A model generated the notes under the pieces. The model did no database searches and was not told the DNA's origin. It was given only the letters and a program-made list of their open reading frames with translations. This document shows positions 17,141-28,925 of a stretch of DNA of 64,000 nucleotides, piece by piece. The stretch comes from Hyphomicrobiales bacterium (GTDB taxonomy: Bacteria; Pseudomonadota; Alphaproteobacteria; Rhizobiales; Rhizobiaceae). The stretch's first letter is position 1. Every line of letters starts with the position of its first letter. Made by a program: the position numbers and the translations under genes. The stretch spans positions 99,370-163,369 of the forward strand of contig UCCA01000037.1 of assembly GCA_900470805.1 (NCBI GenBank). Direction: 5' to 3'.

Positions 17141-18190
17141 TCACCGTGAAGCGATGACCATCTTGCAGAGGCTAACCAAGCCGGCATCGAATCCGCCAGA
17201 TCGGACCACATCCTTGCAGCGTGTCCTCGCCTTGGCACGATCGCCTGCCGACATGTCGTTGATCATCGTCAGGCTCCGAGCCCGTTCGCCGCCTGAAACA
17301 TTGCCTTCGGACGTTGACGATGTTCCACCACCGCCTGGATCCGAGGGTGCTATCCCGCCGCCACCGGCCGTAGAGGGGATACCGACGGATAGCTCAAGAA
17401 GCGTATTGTCGCCGGCGCCGACATTTGCCATCGCGCTTGCTGACGCCAGACCGGGGCCCCCGATCGAGGCGTCAACATCACCGTTTACACCGTCCGTGCC
17501 ACCGATGCTCACGGTAGTGCCTAGATCCAAGGCGCCAGTCTCGCTGCCGCCGCCCAAGGTCGTGGAGCTGTTGACACCTTCTGCACCGCCGACGGACAGA
17601 TCCACGTCAAGTCCACCGTTGCCGGTGCTGCCGAGATCGACATTGACACCGCTTCCGCCGCCCACTGACACGTTGACCAGATCGCCGGCTGTGGGCGGAA
17701 TGCGTACATCCACGTCCAGAAGTGTGTTGTCCCCGGCGCCGACATTTGCAACTGCGCTGGCGGTCGCGAAATCCGAGCCGCCGATCGTGGCATTAACATC
17801 AGCGTCAATACTGTCCGTGCCACCGACATTGACGGAGGTGCCGAGGCCCAGACCACCGGTCGAGCCGCCGCCGCCCACAGTGGTGGAGCTGTTGATCCCT
17901 CCCAGGCCGCCGACGGATGCATCGACGCCAAGACCTCCGCTGGATGTGCCTCCGACGTTCGCGTTGACGCCACTTGCGCCGCCGACCGACACGTTTGCTA
18001 GGTTGGAAGCGCCGCCGACAGTAGCGTTCACGCCGTTCGTACCTCCCACAGAAACGGTGAGCCCGCCGCTATTGCTGTTGACACCGATGCCGTTGGATCC
18101 GCCGATATCAAAGGCGGTTGCGTGCCATGGGATGAGAATGCCGGCAACACCGACACCAACCCTAACTGCGGTCCATCTTGAATAGGTCAT
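17141..18190 (-). CDS. Secreted glycine-rich repeat protein, function unknown
   Basis: A 349-residue protein with an N-terminal signal sequence (VRVGVGVAGILIPWHATA, cleavage near residue 26) and a body built from short repeats around the core SVGG-x-x-GVN and small residues Gly, Ser, Asn, Val. On top of these short units lie two copies of a block of about 107 residues, each containing INSSTT-like, GGTD-like and NVGAGDNTLL segments. The C-terminal 55 residues differ: charged, with two cysteines (TRCKDVV and SLCKMVI) that could form a disulfide. The start ATG has GGAGGATA directly upstream. I do not recognise a named family. A beta-rich, adhesin-like or extracellular matrix protein is a guess. 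It is divergent from a response regulator gene. Confidence 0.8.
   Translation of the reverse strand: MTYSRWTAVRVGVGVAGILIPWHATAFDIGGSNGIGVNSNSGGLTVSVGGTNGVNATVGGASNLANVSVGGASGVNANVGGTSSGGLGVDASVGGLGGINSSTTVGGGGSTGGLGLGTSVNVGGTDSIDADVNATIGGSDFATASAVANVGAGDNTLLDVDVRIPPTAGDLVNVSVGGGSGVNVDLGSTGNGGLDVDLSVGGAEGVNSSTTLGGGSETGALDLGTTVSIGGTDGVNGDVDASIGGPGLASASAMANVGAGDNTLLELSVGIPSTAGGGGIAPSDPGGGGTSSTSEGNVSGGERARSLTMINDMSAGDRAKARTRCKDVVRSGGFDAGLVSLCKMVIASR
17367..18008 (-). repeat. Two tandem in-frame 321-bp repeats in the secreted protein gene
   Basis: Two diverged copies, about 17688-18008 and 17367-17687, have the same order of motifs. For example the DNA for NVGAGDNTLL recurs exactly 321 bases apart (cggcgccgacatttgc at 17413 and 17734). 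This looks like one internal duplication of 107 codons. Boundaries are approximate. Confidence 0.6.
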
Positions 18191-18548
18191 CTTATCCTCC
18201 GTTAGCTCTTTTGAGGGAATTGCATTCCCTTTGTTCAGAAGCGGAAGTGCGCACTTACGGTCGTCGGCAGCGATCTAGCGCGATCGGCGGCCGTCCCACC
18301 ATGTTCGGATAAGCTGTGGATGGGAGCTAGGTTCCTGATCCTTTCGGCAGATCGGGGCGAATGATTAATGAGTAGCTAATGTAGAATTAAATTATGCAAC
18401 AAGTTGCTGCTGCGCCGAACTCATTCGCCGGCAATTCGCAGCCAGTGAAATGGTTCCATGCATTCCTGCTTGGGCTGCCCCATCGAGAAAGCGCTGTAAA
18501 TAGCTGAAAATTTCGACGAAGCTTACTTTTCGAATGGAGAGATTCTTG
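18191..18548. other. Divergent intergenic region, no gene seen
   Basis: It separates the leftward secreted repeat protein from the rightward response regulator. Apart from the dyad at 18214-18230 I see no gene or clear promoter. The centre (about 18360-18400) is AT-rich and could hold promoters. Confidence 0.5.
18214..18230 (-). promoter_or_regulatory. Inverted repeat in the leader of the repeat-protein gene
   Basis: A perfect dyad, AGGGAAT-TGC-ATTCCCT, 24 bases upstream of the repeat-protein ATG. It could be an operator or a leader hairpin near its ribosome-binding site. Confidence 0.35.
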
Positions 18549-18923
18549 ATGCTTGGTGGTCGGATTGTGGTGCTGATTGTCGATGACGAAGCGTTTATCC
18601 GCATGTTGATGGCGGCGCATTTGCAGGAAGCGGGCTTCGATGTGGTGGAAGCTATGAACGCTACCGACGCTATAGATATCCTTGCGCACGACGTCAGCAT
18701 TGATGTGGTGGTCACCGACGTAGTTATGCCGGGACCCTATGACGGTCTTGATCTTGCAAGACATCTTCTGCAAACGCGGCCCGAAATTCCAGTCGTTCTG
18801 GTCTCCGGGGCAGGCATCCGCTTGGACGGAGACTTGCGTGCCGTCCGCTATCTCGCCAAACCCTACGAACCTCGCCAGCTGGTTGCAGCAGTAAGGGGCC
18901 CAGTCTCCGGTTTTGTCGGCTGA
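18549..18923 (+). CDS. Single-domain response regulator (CheY-like receiver)
   Basis: A 124-residue stand-alone receiver domain. Acidic pocket DDE follows VLIV, the phosphoacceptor Asp is in VVVTDVVMPGP (about residue 59), the signalling Ser is in VVLVSGA, and the conserved Lys is in YLAKPYEP. There is no output domain, so it acts through protein contact or as a phosphate sink. I chose ATG 18549, nine bases after GGAG; an upstream ATG at 18534 adds five residues. No histidine kinase gene is adjacent, so it is an orphan; its partner must be elsewhere. Confidence 0.88.
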   Translation: MLGGRIVVLIVDDEAFIRMLMAAHLQEAGFDVVEAMNATDAIDILAHDVSIDVVVTDVVMPGPYDGLDLARHLLQTRPEIPVVLVSGAGIRLDGDLRAVRYLAKPYEPRQLVAAVRGPVSGFVG

Positions 18924-18928
18924 CTGCG

Positions 18929-20584
18929 CTAGAGGTGTTTAAATTTCGTCGAGAACAGTGCTTTCAACCTTTGAACATCATCCGCACTCCACCCCTGTGG
19001 CGCGGTGACAGCAAGCCAGGCATCAATGTAGTGTTGGGGAGCGTAGACGTGGCCATAGCCCATGGGCGATGTCGTTGCGATCATTGAATCAAACCCCAAT
19101 TGCAGCATCGTGATGATGGGGATCCAACGAAAGCTTGGGGATACGTCCGGGCCGCGGGGCAATACCAACCAATCAGGCTTGCGATAGAACGAGCGCCACT
19201 CGAAGAAGGTGACTGGGTCACTCGCGTATTGCAGGAACACAACCCTGATAGGTCCCCACACCGCTCCAGGTATATTCAAGGCATTCCGCTGATTGGTGAA
19301 CCGAATGATCGAGCCGTTGCCAAAACGCGGCAACCATGCGGGCGACCCTGCCTGGCGGTTTTCAGTGACCGATTTCCAGGTCGCGCTTGAGTAAGGCGGT
19401 CCGCTCCAAAGCGCACCCTGAAACGGGTCGGCAATGACATCATAGAGATTCGCGGATAGCTGCGAATTCAACGCGCCGAGGCTTAAACCGTGCAGGTACA
19501 ACTGGGGCCTGTGATCACGCGGCAGCGTCGACCAGTAGCCGTATACTTCTTTGAACAAGGCGCGCGCGGCGTCCGAGCCATATCCCGGCTCGACCATAAG
19601 GGACAGCCAGCTAACGAGATAGGAATACTGAAGCGCAACACTCGCTATGTCACCGCGATGAAGGTATTCGGCGGTGTCGATGGCGGCGGGATCGATCCAG
19701 CCCGTTCCTGTTGGAACGATGACGATCAAAACCGACCGATCGAAGGCTCCCTGCCGCTTCAACTCGGCGAGCGCGAGTTTGGCGCGCTCCTCGGTCGTTT
19801 CCGCAGCGTTCAAGCCGACATAGACGCGGATAGGGTCGCGGGCATTCACATGTAGGAATTCACCGACATCCTGGCCGGTCGGTCCTGAGGTTATGAAGTG
19901 CCGACCTTGGCGCCCAAGCTGCTTCCAGGCGACGACGGATGCAGCGCTGCCAGTCTTTGCCGGATCGGTTGGCTCGGGCGTGTTATCGTCGATCAGCGCA
20001 TCAGCCTCTCGAAGCGAACTGTCGGCAACCCGCAGCGCGACCTTGAAGAATATGCCTTCCGCAACCGACCAAAACAGCATGATCGCCAGCAACGTCCCGA
20101 TGACGCGGGCAAGCCGCCGCGGAATGAAGCGGCGGAACCACACATAAGAAGAGGTTGAAAGCCGGCTGAAGAGCAGACCCAGTGCAATGAGCGCGATGAA
20201 CACCAATAGGGCAACGCCAAGAAGCTTCAGCGGATCGGCCGCAGCAACCGGTTCCATGCCCATCAAGCCACGAATGGAGTTCTGCCACGTCGTCTGCTGC
20301 CACAGGAACCATGTCGAGACAACAATGCAGGGAGTGAGGACGCACGCTGTCCAAATCCGGCCGGGCGGGGAAGGTGGACTTGGCAATTCGAGATAGTCCC
20401 ATAGCCATACCGCGAAGACGCCGATGAAGTATCCGCATGCTGCGGATGTCCCCGAAAGCGCCCCCTGAACAAAGGGCGAGCGAGGCATCAGGCTTGGGGT
20501 CAGTGAAAACGAGAAGAACAGGGCGGCGACTGCCAGACCCGAGAGCGAAAGATAAGACCATTTGCCCACACGCGAAATTTCCAT
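18929..20584 (-). CDS. Membrane-anchored alpha/beta-hydrolase family protein
   Basis: A 551-residue protein. The first about 200 residues hold four or five transmembrane helices (LSLSGLAVAALFFSFSL and others). The C-terminal 300 residues form an alpha/beta-hydrolase-like domain with the nucleophile elbow LHGLSLGALNSQ and an upstream IVIVPTGTGWIDP. This two-part layout matches the Abhydrolase_9 N- and C-terminal pair, a family of unknown substrate seen in many actinobacteria and proteobacteria. I chose ATG 20584, nine bases after GGAG, which puts the membrane part at the N-terminus; the frame stays open to 20686. It is convergent with the response regulator, with only five bases between stops. 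An esterase or lipase role at the membrane is likely but unproven. Confidence 0.85.
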   Translation of the reverse strand: MEISRVGKWSYLSLSGLAVAALFFSFSLTPSLMPRSPFVQGALSGTSAACGYFIGVFAVWLWDYLELPSPPSPPGRIWTACVLTPCIVVSTWFLWQQTTWQNSIRGLMGMEPVAAADPLKLLGVALLVFIALIALGLLFSRLSTSSYVWFRRFIPRRLARVIGTLLAIMLFWSVAEGIFFKVALRVADSSLREADALIDDNTPEPTDPAKTGSAASVVAWKQLGRQGRHFITSGPTGQDVGEFLHVNARDPIRVYVGLNAAETTEERAKLALAELKRQGAFDRSVLIVIVPTGTGWIDPAAIDTAEYLHRGDIASVALQYSYLVSWLSLMVEPGYGSDAARALFKEVYGYWSTLPRDHRPQLYLHGLSLGALNSQLSANLYDVIADPFQGALWSGPPYSSATWKSVTENRQAGSPAWLPRFGNGSIIRFTNQRNALNIPGAVWGPIRVVFLQYASDPVTFFEWRSFYRKPDWLVLPRGPDVSPSFRWIPIITMLQLGFDSMIATTSPMGYGHVYAPQHYIDAWLAVTAPQGWSADDVQRLKALFSTKFKHL

Positions 20585-21014
20585 CAGCAACCACTCCGTG
20601 CAGCAAAGACTTTTCGACGGGCTCCCGCCACCGTGACGGTCGTTCACAACTTGGATCGAACGTGCGACAGGGTAACTCTGAGCCACCCAGACTAAGCGTT
20701 TTGAAAGCCCGACAATCGATAATGCACCTTTAAACAGGCGCGTTCACTGAGCTGAATGCAAGTCAGAAGATACGACGAAAAGCGGCGTCTCGACAGATGG
20801 TTCGTTCGTTGCGGCGCGACGACACTCAACGCTTGCTTTTTAGCGCTCCGGTGTCAATCCGCTTAACACAGGATGGTTAGCTGAAACCGTGCTCGATACC
20901 TCATTGACCAACACTGAGGAGGCTACCGCTTTCAATGCCGCTGCAAGCGCGACGGCCCGAGTACACAGGGGTTCGAAGGCGATTGGGGAGCGATGCCCGT
21001 GCGTGGCTTACGAT
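20585..21014. other. Intergenic region, no gene seen
   Basis: No frame has both a good start and protein-like composition. It should hold the leftward promoter of the hydrolase gene at its left end. I see no terminator for the YqhA-like gene. Confidence 0.5.
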
Positions 21015-21551
21015 TTACGATTTACCCTGCCTATCGATCTCGCCCTGCGATCTGCTATCATCCGCACCGACCTCCCTATGACCCGCCTGACCGGGCGCCC
21101 CGGCGATCAACCGCATTGCTCCGGCCAGCAGCAAGATCGAAGCCGGCAGGACGAGCGCATTCCATTGGAGCATCTCATCCGTCTCGGCCACCAGCGTGGC
21201 AAAATGGACGACCAGATAGAGGATTATCATTTGGATGAAGAGGTTCTTAAGCTCGGCCACACTGTCGATAATCATCCAGCTTGGCAGCCCGGCGCGCTGC
21301 TCAGCTGTCAGATCGACGAGAAAACCGAGTGCGATGGCACAACCGAAAATGACAAGGACAATCGCAAATAGCAGCTTGTCCGTCGCCCGCATAACCGCCG
21401 CAATGACTGCGAGGTCCGGGTCGGTTCTCACATAGGCGAAGGCGTGCCATAATGTCAGAAGTCCTTCCCAGAACATCAACCCTGCGGCAGCAATAACGCC
21501 TATGGATGCAAGTGCCATCGCGAAGCGCAACTTCAGCAAGACGTATATCAT
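21015..21551 (-). CDS. YqhA-like (UPF0114) inner-membrane protein
   Basis: A 178-residue protein with about four hydrophobic segments (FAMALASIGVIAAAGLMFW, LLFAIVLVIFGCAIALGFLV, LFIQMIILYLVVHFATLV, LVLPASILLLAGAMRLI). Length and the central LLFAIVLVIFG-like helix resemble the YqhA/UPF0114 family. The function of that family is unclear. ATG 21551 has GGAG seven bases upstream and gives a better start than the ATG at 21566. It is divergent from the MgtC-like gene, sharing a 155-base promoter region. Confidence 0.65.
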   Translation of the reverse strand: MIYVLLKLRFAMALASIGVIAAAGLMFWEGLLTLWHAFAYVRTDPDLAVIAAVMRATDKLLFAIVLVIFGCAIALGFLVDLTAEQRAGLPSWMIIDSVAELKNLFIQMIILYLVVHFATLVAETDEMLQWNALVLPASILLLAGAMRLIAGAPGQAGHREVGADDSRSQGEIDRQGKS

Positions 21552-21706
21552 GGTTTCTCCGATCAAGCTTTATACTTCGGGGCCGAGCAAGGCAGGTTGG
21601 AGGCGGCTAGTTTCCGCAAAAGATGTATTTCGGTGTGCGGTAGAGACAAACGGCGAACGCGAGAAAGCAGGCACAAGCTAAGTCACATATTAGCGAGGTT
21701 ACCGAG

Positions 21707-22405
21707 ATGGACGCCAGTCATTCAATTCTCTTCAAGCTCATCACAGCCTTGCTTCTTGGAACGCTGATCGGCGCCGAGAGACATTTGAAGCAGCGCAATT
21801 CCAATCTTGTTACACATGCGCTGGTTTCACTGGGCGCTGCCTCCTACGCGTCATTGCCCAGCGCGATGGGTTTCGAATTCGATTTGCGTATGGGTGCTCA
21901 GGTTATCACCGGCATCGGCTTCCTGGGGGCCGGCCTGATCATCCGCGACGGCACCAACATCAGAGGACTGAGCACGGCTGCGACGGTCTGGAGCACCGGC
22001 GCAGTGGGAGTTTTCGCTGGTTACGGGCAGCTTCTTCTGGCTGTCGAGACGGCGGTCTTTATCGTTGTTTTCAACTACTCACTTCCCAAACTTGGGAAAT
22101 ATATCGAATCCTGGTCGGCGGTCGCACCAGAGCAGGACCGTATATATGACATCAGACTGACATGCCCGCTGGAAGACGAGATTGCAGTCCGGGCGGCGCT
22201 GTTGCAGTCGCTCAACGCCAGCAAACTTCAGTTCCGATCGATCAAGAGCCGCTTGGGCGAAAGCGACGAAAGCATCGAAATCGAAGCGATCGTTTTCAGC
22301 AAGAGTGAGGAAGACAGCGTTGTCGAACAACTCGTCGCCCAGCTTAGCCTAAGATCCCACGTCGCGAAAACCAGTTGGTCGAAAACCCTCGACGACACTC
22401 AATGA
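21707..22405 (+). CDS. MgtC/SapB-family membrane protein
   Basis: A 232-residue protein. The N-terminal membrane domain has about four helices and the MgtC hallmarks LLGTLIGAERHLKQR, THALVSLGAASY, GIGFLGAGLIIRDG and GLSTAATVWSTGAVGVFAG. The C-terminal about 80 residues look like the soluble ACT-like domain found in MgtC proteins. The ATG has GAGG eight bases upstream. MgtC proteins modulate the F1Fo ATPase and aid growth at low magnesium and inside hosts; that role here is inferred from the family. It stands alone on its strand. Confidence 0.9.
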   Translation: MDASHSILFKLITALLLGTLIGAERHLKQRNSNLVTHALVSLGAASYASLPSAMGFEFDLRMGAQVITGIGFLGAGLIIRDGTNIRGLSTAATVWSTGAVGVFAGYGQLLLAVETAVFIVVFNYSLPKLGKYIESWSAVAPEQDRIYDIRLTCPLEDEIAVRAALLQSLNASKLQFRSIKSRLGESDESIEIEAIVFSKSEEDSVVEQLVAQLSLRSHVAKTSWSKTLDDTQ

Positions 22406-22622
22406 AACCGAACTGGCAAGCCCGATTTCGATGAACTCCGTGGTCGATAGCCCCACATCAAGCTGCATTTTCTAAAGTTACGACCACTAGGCCATCGTCA
22501 CTGGCGGCTTGCCGATTTAAACGACTAGCGGTAGTATTTGAATATATACTAATTTTATGATGCAGACTGCTTCCATACGTTTTGACTTGAGAAATAATCT
22601 CGGTTTTGGTGGAGACTGGTCT

Positions 22623-23791
22623 ATGAAAATGCGACGTGAAGTCCCGTCAGCATGCCTCCTGATTTTATCGGCAACGCTGATAGCCGCACCGAGGATCGCG
22701 GCGGCGGAGGCTGGGCCCTCCGTCGGCGTGTTCAGCATCCCGGTTCAAGATGTCTCGCCGAAGCATGAATTCGTCGGCCGTGTCGAAGCAGTTAATGCCG
22801 TCAATATCCGGTCACGAATCGAAGGATTTCTGGAAGAACGCCTTTTTGACGAGGGCCAAGTTATCAAGAAAGATCAGGATCTTTTCCTGATCGACAAGCG
22901 ATCCCTTCAGATATCTCTGGAGGATGCCAAGGCCGCGCTTGCTGGCGCTCAGGCGACCTTGGACGATGCCCAGCGCCGGGTGGCGCGAAATCAGTCTCTG
23001 AGCAGCCAGACCGTATCGCGCGCGACGCTGGAGGAAAGCCAGGCGGCGCTTGAAACCGGACAGGCAAACCTGTTGTCGGCGCAGGCACGCGTCGCCCAAG
23101 CCGAACTCAATCTCAGCTACACACGCATAGCTTCGCCGATAGGCGGTCGGATCGGGGCGGCGGAATTGTCGGTTGGAAGTTTCGTCAGCGGCAGTTCGAC
23201 AACGCTTGCGCGTGTCGTCGAAATGGATCCGATCCGAGTCGTATTCTCCGTGAGCGACCGGTCCATCCTCGATCTGCGCGGGGCGGCAGGCGATGTCGGC
23301 AAGGAAAAGCTCGCCAGCCGGTACAAGCCCAGCCTGAGGTTCTCGAACGGACGAACCTACAAGGAGCCGGGAGAGATTGAATTTTTCGGCAATGAAATCG
23401 ACATGGCAACGGGAACGCTGGCGGTGCGTACGCTATTTCCCAACCCGGATGCCCTTCTCATTCCGGGCCAGTTTGTCACTGTTGTTATATCGGAAGCGGA
23501 GAACACACTCCTCCCAGTGGTGCCATCTGGGGCCGTGCAGCAGGATCGTGAGGGCAAATTCGTCCTGGTGGTCAATGAGAAGAATGTCGTGGAGTCGCGG
23601 CGGATAAAGGTTTCCCGGCAAATAGGAGGTAACTGGGCCGTGGACGAGGGCCTGAAAGGCGGCGAACGACTGATCGTCGAAGGCCTTCAGAACGTCTCCG
23701 AAGGCGTCATCGTCAACCCTGCCGACGTCTCTCCGACCGACAGCAGCGTGATTTCGCTCGCTCCCGGCGCATCGCAGTCAGGTTCAGCGCA

Positions 23792-23795
<4 letters not shown>
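22623..23795 (+). CDS. RND efflux system, periplasmic adaptor (membrane fusion protein)
   Basis: A 390-residue adaptor of the AcrA/MexA type. It has a signal peptide (CLLILSATLIAAPRIAAA), barrel-sandwich lipoyl half-motifs (VNIRSRIEGFLEERLFDEGQVIKKDQDLFLID), a long alpha-helical hairpin (about residues 95-165), and the second lipoyl half followed by beta-barrel segments (LIPGQFVTVVISEAENTLLPVVPSGAVQQ). There is no lipobox cysteine, so it is not lipidated. I chose ATG 22623, eight bases after GGTGGAG; the in-frame ATG 22557 would put 22 residues before the signal peptide. It overlaps the pump gene by four bases. No TetR-type regulator or outer-membrane channel gene is adjacent, so it probably uses a shared TolC. 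Confidence 0.93.
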
Positions 23796-26959
<3,164 letters not shown>

Positions 26960-27029
26960 TGTTCAGTGGCAGGTGAGAAAACTTTCCGTCGCGAATTCTC
27001 TCCAACCTTCTCAAAGTCATCGATAGGCA

Positions 27030-27761
27030 TCACAAGCGGCCAAGAAGGCGTTTGGTAGGACTGGAACGGTGCGGATCGATGCAATGGAACAAAGCGGTTG
27101 CCCGCAAGGCGCTTTCGTCAATGGCGTCGTTCGTGTGAATACTCCTGTATCCCCAGAAGAGATAAAGACTGCCCGGCACCATTGCCACGCGCTTTATCCA
27201 GGTCGAGCGTCCGGATTTCCGACGCAACGTGGATTGTGTGGCCCGATTGTCGACCAGAGCCTTGTCGACGATATTAGCGATATATGTTGACCGCACGGGC
27301 CGGGTATTCGGGATGATCAGAAAGTCACCACGTAAACCCGTCGTCGGTATGATGACGGGCAACAGCACGGTTATAAGATATGAATCATAGTGAAATTTCA
27401 GAGAGTGCCGGACCATGCTCGCGCCCGTCAGACATCGAAATGTGGTGTGAAATGTCACATCCTCCACCGGGAGGCCGTGGGCGATGTGAGATAATCTGGA
27501 GCAGAACGTCTTGAATTCGGGAAGCCTTTCAAGCTCATCCACTCCAGATCCCGCGAGATGCTTGTCCGCAAGCGATACCGATTGGCTCTCTGCTTCAGAA
27601 ACTACGTTTGCCGCCTGGCGTTGAAGGCAATTCAGGTCTTCGGGCGACAAAAAAGCCTGCGAACAGTAAATGCCATCGGCCTCCACAGTTCGCGCGATCG
27701 TCTCGAGATCGCTATCGGTCCGAGAGTTTAGCCAGGATCTCGTGATGGTCAGATCAAGCAT
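27030..27761 (-). CDS. Putative 2OG-Fe(II) dioxygenase-like protein
   Basis: A 243-residue protein without signal peptide. The order of possible metal and cosubstrate ligands fits a phytanoyl-CoA dioxygenase-like double-stranded beta-helix: His124-x-Asp126 (KFHYDSY), GDFLIIPN, then His209 (YRSIHTN) and Arg220 (ALRATALFHC). This assignment rests on that pattern only. It lies 73 bases after a glycosyltransferase gene on the same strand, at the left edge of the exopolysaccharide locus, and is convergent with the RND pump gene. A role in oxidising a sugar or a decorating group is conceivable. A non-enzymatic member of the fold is the alternative. Confidence 0.55.
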   Translation of the reverse strand: MLDLTITRSWLNSRTDSDLETIARTVEADGIYCSQAFLSPEDLNCLQRQAANVVSEAESQSVSLADKHLAGSGVDELERLPEFKTFCSRLSHIAHGLPVEDVTFHTTFRCLTGASMVRHSLKFHYDSYLITVLLPVIIPTTGLRGDFLIIPNTRPVRSTYIANIVDKALVDNRATQSTLRRKSGRSTWIKRVAMVPGSLYLFWGYRSIHTNDAIDESALRATALFHCIDPHRSSPTKRLLGRL

Positions 27762-27834
27762 CGCAGCCTCGCGGTGATTGTTTCGCTATAACCATCATTC
27801 CTCTTTTCAAAGAGGCGACTTATGGCGAGATTGA

Positions 27835-28722
27835 CTATCCAGCGTGATAGTGTCGGTAGGTACGACCGATGCTGGGAAGAAACTCCCGCAACACCGACTT
27901 TACCCCCAGTGCCTTGCCGTTCTGGCGAAAGCGGAAGTTTTCGATACACGCTTCAAGGACACGCGCCGGATAGACGTCCTTAAAAAAGCGAAGTGCGTCG
28001 ATCTCGTCGAAAACGGTGTGCAGATAAGATCCGACGGGAGGTGCGATGTCCTTCCACAATCCCATGCGCGTCAAGATGTTGTTGAACAAGTGGATGGTCG
28101 AAGCATGCTGGCATTTGACGCGGCATTCCTCACAGTGGCTAGGCAAGAAGACCTTCCAGATTTCATGATGGCCGATTGGGTAAAAATGCGAATGATCGTA
28201 AAGCTTGATGTGGGGTTGTGATCTTGCAAAGGCCGAAATCATACGCGGGCCCGTATCACCCCACCGTAGATTCGTATCGAGCTTCGACCGCATTTGCGCC
28301 AGGATGACGTCGAGGTTTCTGTGGTCCGCAATATAGAAAATTGCTCCATTTACGCCGCCGTCGTCTTCCTGCGCCAGGATGTCCGGCCAGTCGCTGTCAG
28401 CAGCGCTTCTGAGCATGAGAAGATCGGAATCGACCCAAACCCTGCCGCACGCCTTTACCATCTCATATCTGAAAAGGTCAGAGAAATGCGCCAGATCTGG
28501 TTTCCCGTCATGCAGAACGCGCTCGGTCATTTTCCTGTCGATGACCTCAGTTGCGTCCGCAGTTTTTATCCCGGGTGGAACGTTTGGAATAGTTTCGTAG
28601 GAAAACAAGACCAGATCGTAACCGTGTGCGGCGTACGAGAAAAGGCAAGCCTGTTCAATCGCGCTCAATTCGCCTTGAGCCCAGAACGCACCAACACCTC
28701 TCTCCATAAGAACATCAGCCAT
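27835..28722 (-). CDS. Glycosyltransferase with DxD motif (GT32-like)
   Basis: A 295-residue cytoplasmic glycosyltransferase. The segment FSDLFRYEMVKACGRVWVDSD (about residues 80-100) matches the conserved block of the Gly_transf_sug/GT32 family: SDLxRY followed by the metal-binding Asp-x-Asp. The C-terminal part (FFKDVYPARVLEACI) is compatible with the alpha-1,4-transferase C-terminal extension. It probably adds one sugar of the exopolysaccharide repeat. Start ATG 28722 has only a weak ribosome-binding site; ATG 28707 is possible. It is divergent from the polymerase gene at 28926. Confidence 0.8.
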   Translation of the reverse strand: MADVLMERGVGAFWAQGELSAIEQACLFSYAAHGYDLVLFSYETIPNVPPGIKTADATEVIDRKMTERVLHDGKPDLAHFSDLFRYEMVKACGRVWVDSDLLMLRSAADSDWPDILAQEDDGGVNGAIFYIADHRNLDVILAQMRSKLDTNLRWGDTGPRMISAFARSQPHIKLYDHSHFYPIGHHEIWKVFLPSHCEECRVKCQHASTIHLFNNILTRMGLWKDIAPPVGSYLHTVFDEIDALRFFKDVYPARVLEACIENFRFRQNGKALGVKSVLREFLPSIGRTYRHYHAG

Positions 28723-28925
28723 CGGCGGTCTTCGCCCAACGTTCCCAGACAGATTCTTGCATCGTAAAACGCGACCCGAAGCTGAAATGGATGCAATCGG
28801 CGGCGTCGCACGGGGGAATTATAAGCTGTAATCAAGCTTCGTCAAACCCGCGTGCCAAGGTTGATAAAGAATATCGATGATAAATCACGGGGTATTGGAA
28901 TTCAGAGCGATAACAATTACCTTCC

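Noticed and set aside
17154..18185. Proline-rich open frame on the plus strand
   Set aside because: It mirrors the glycine-rich repeat gene: Gly codons read in antisense give Pro. The minus-strand frame has a signal peptide and a good ribosome-binding site.
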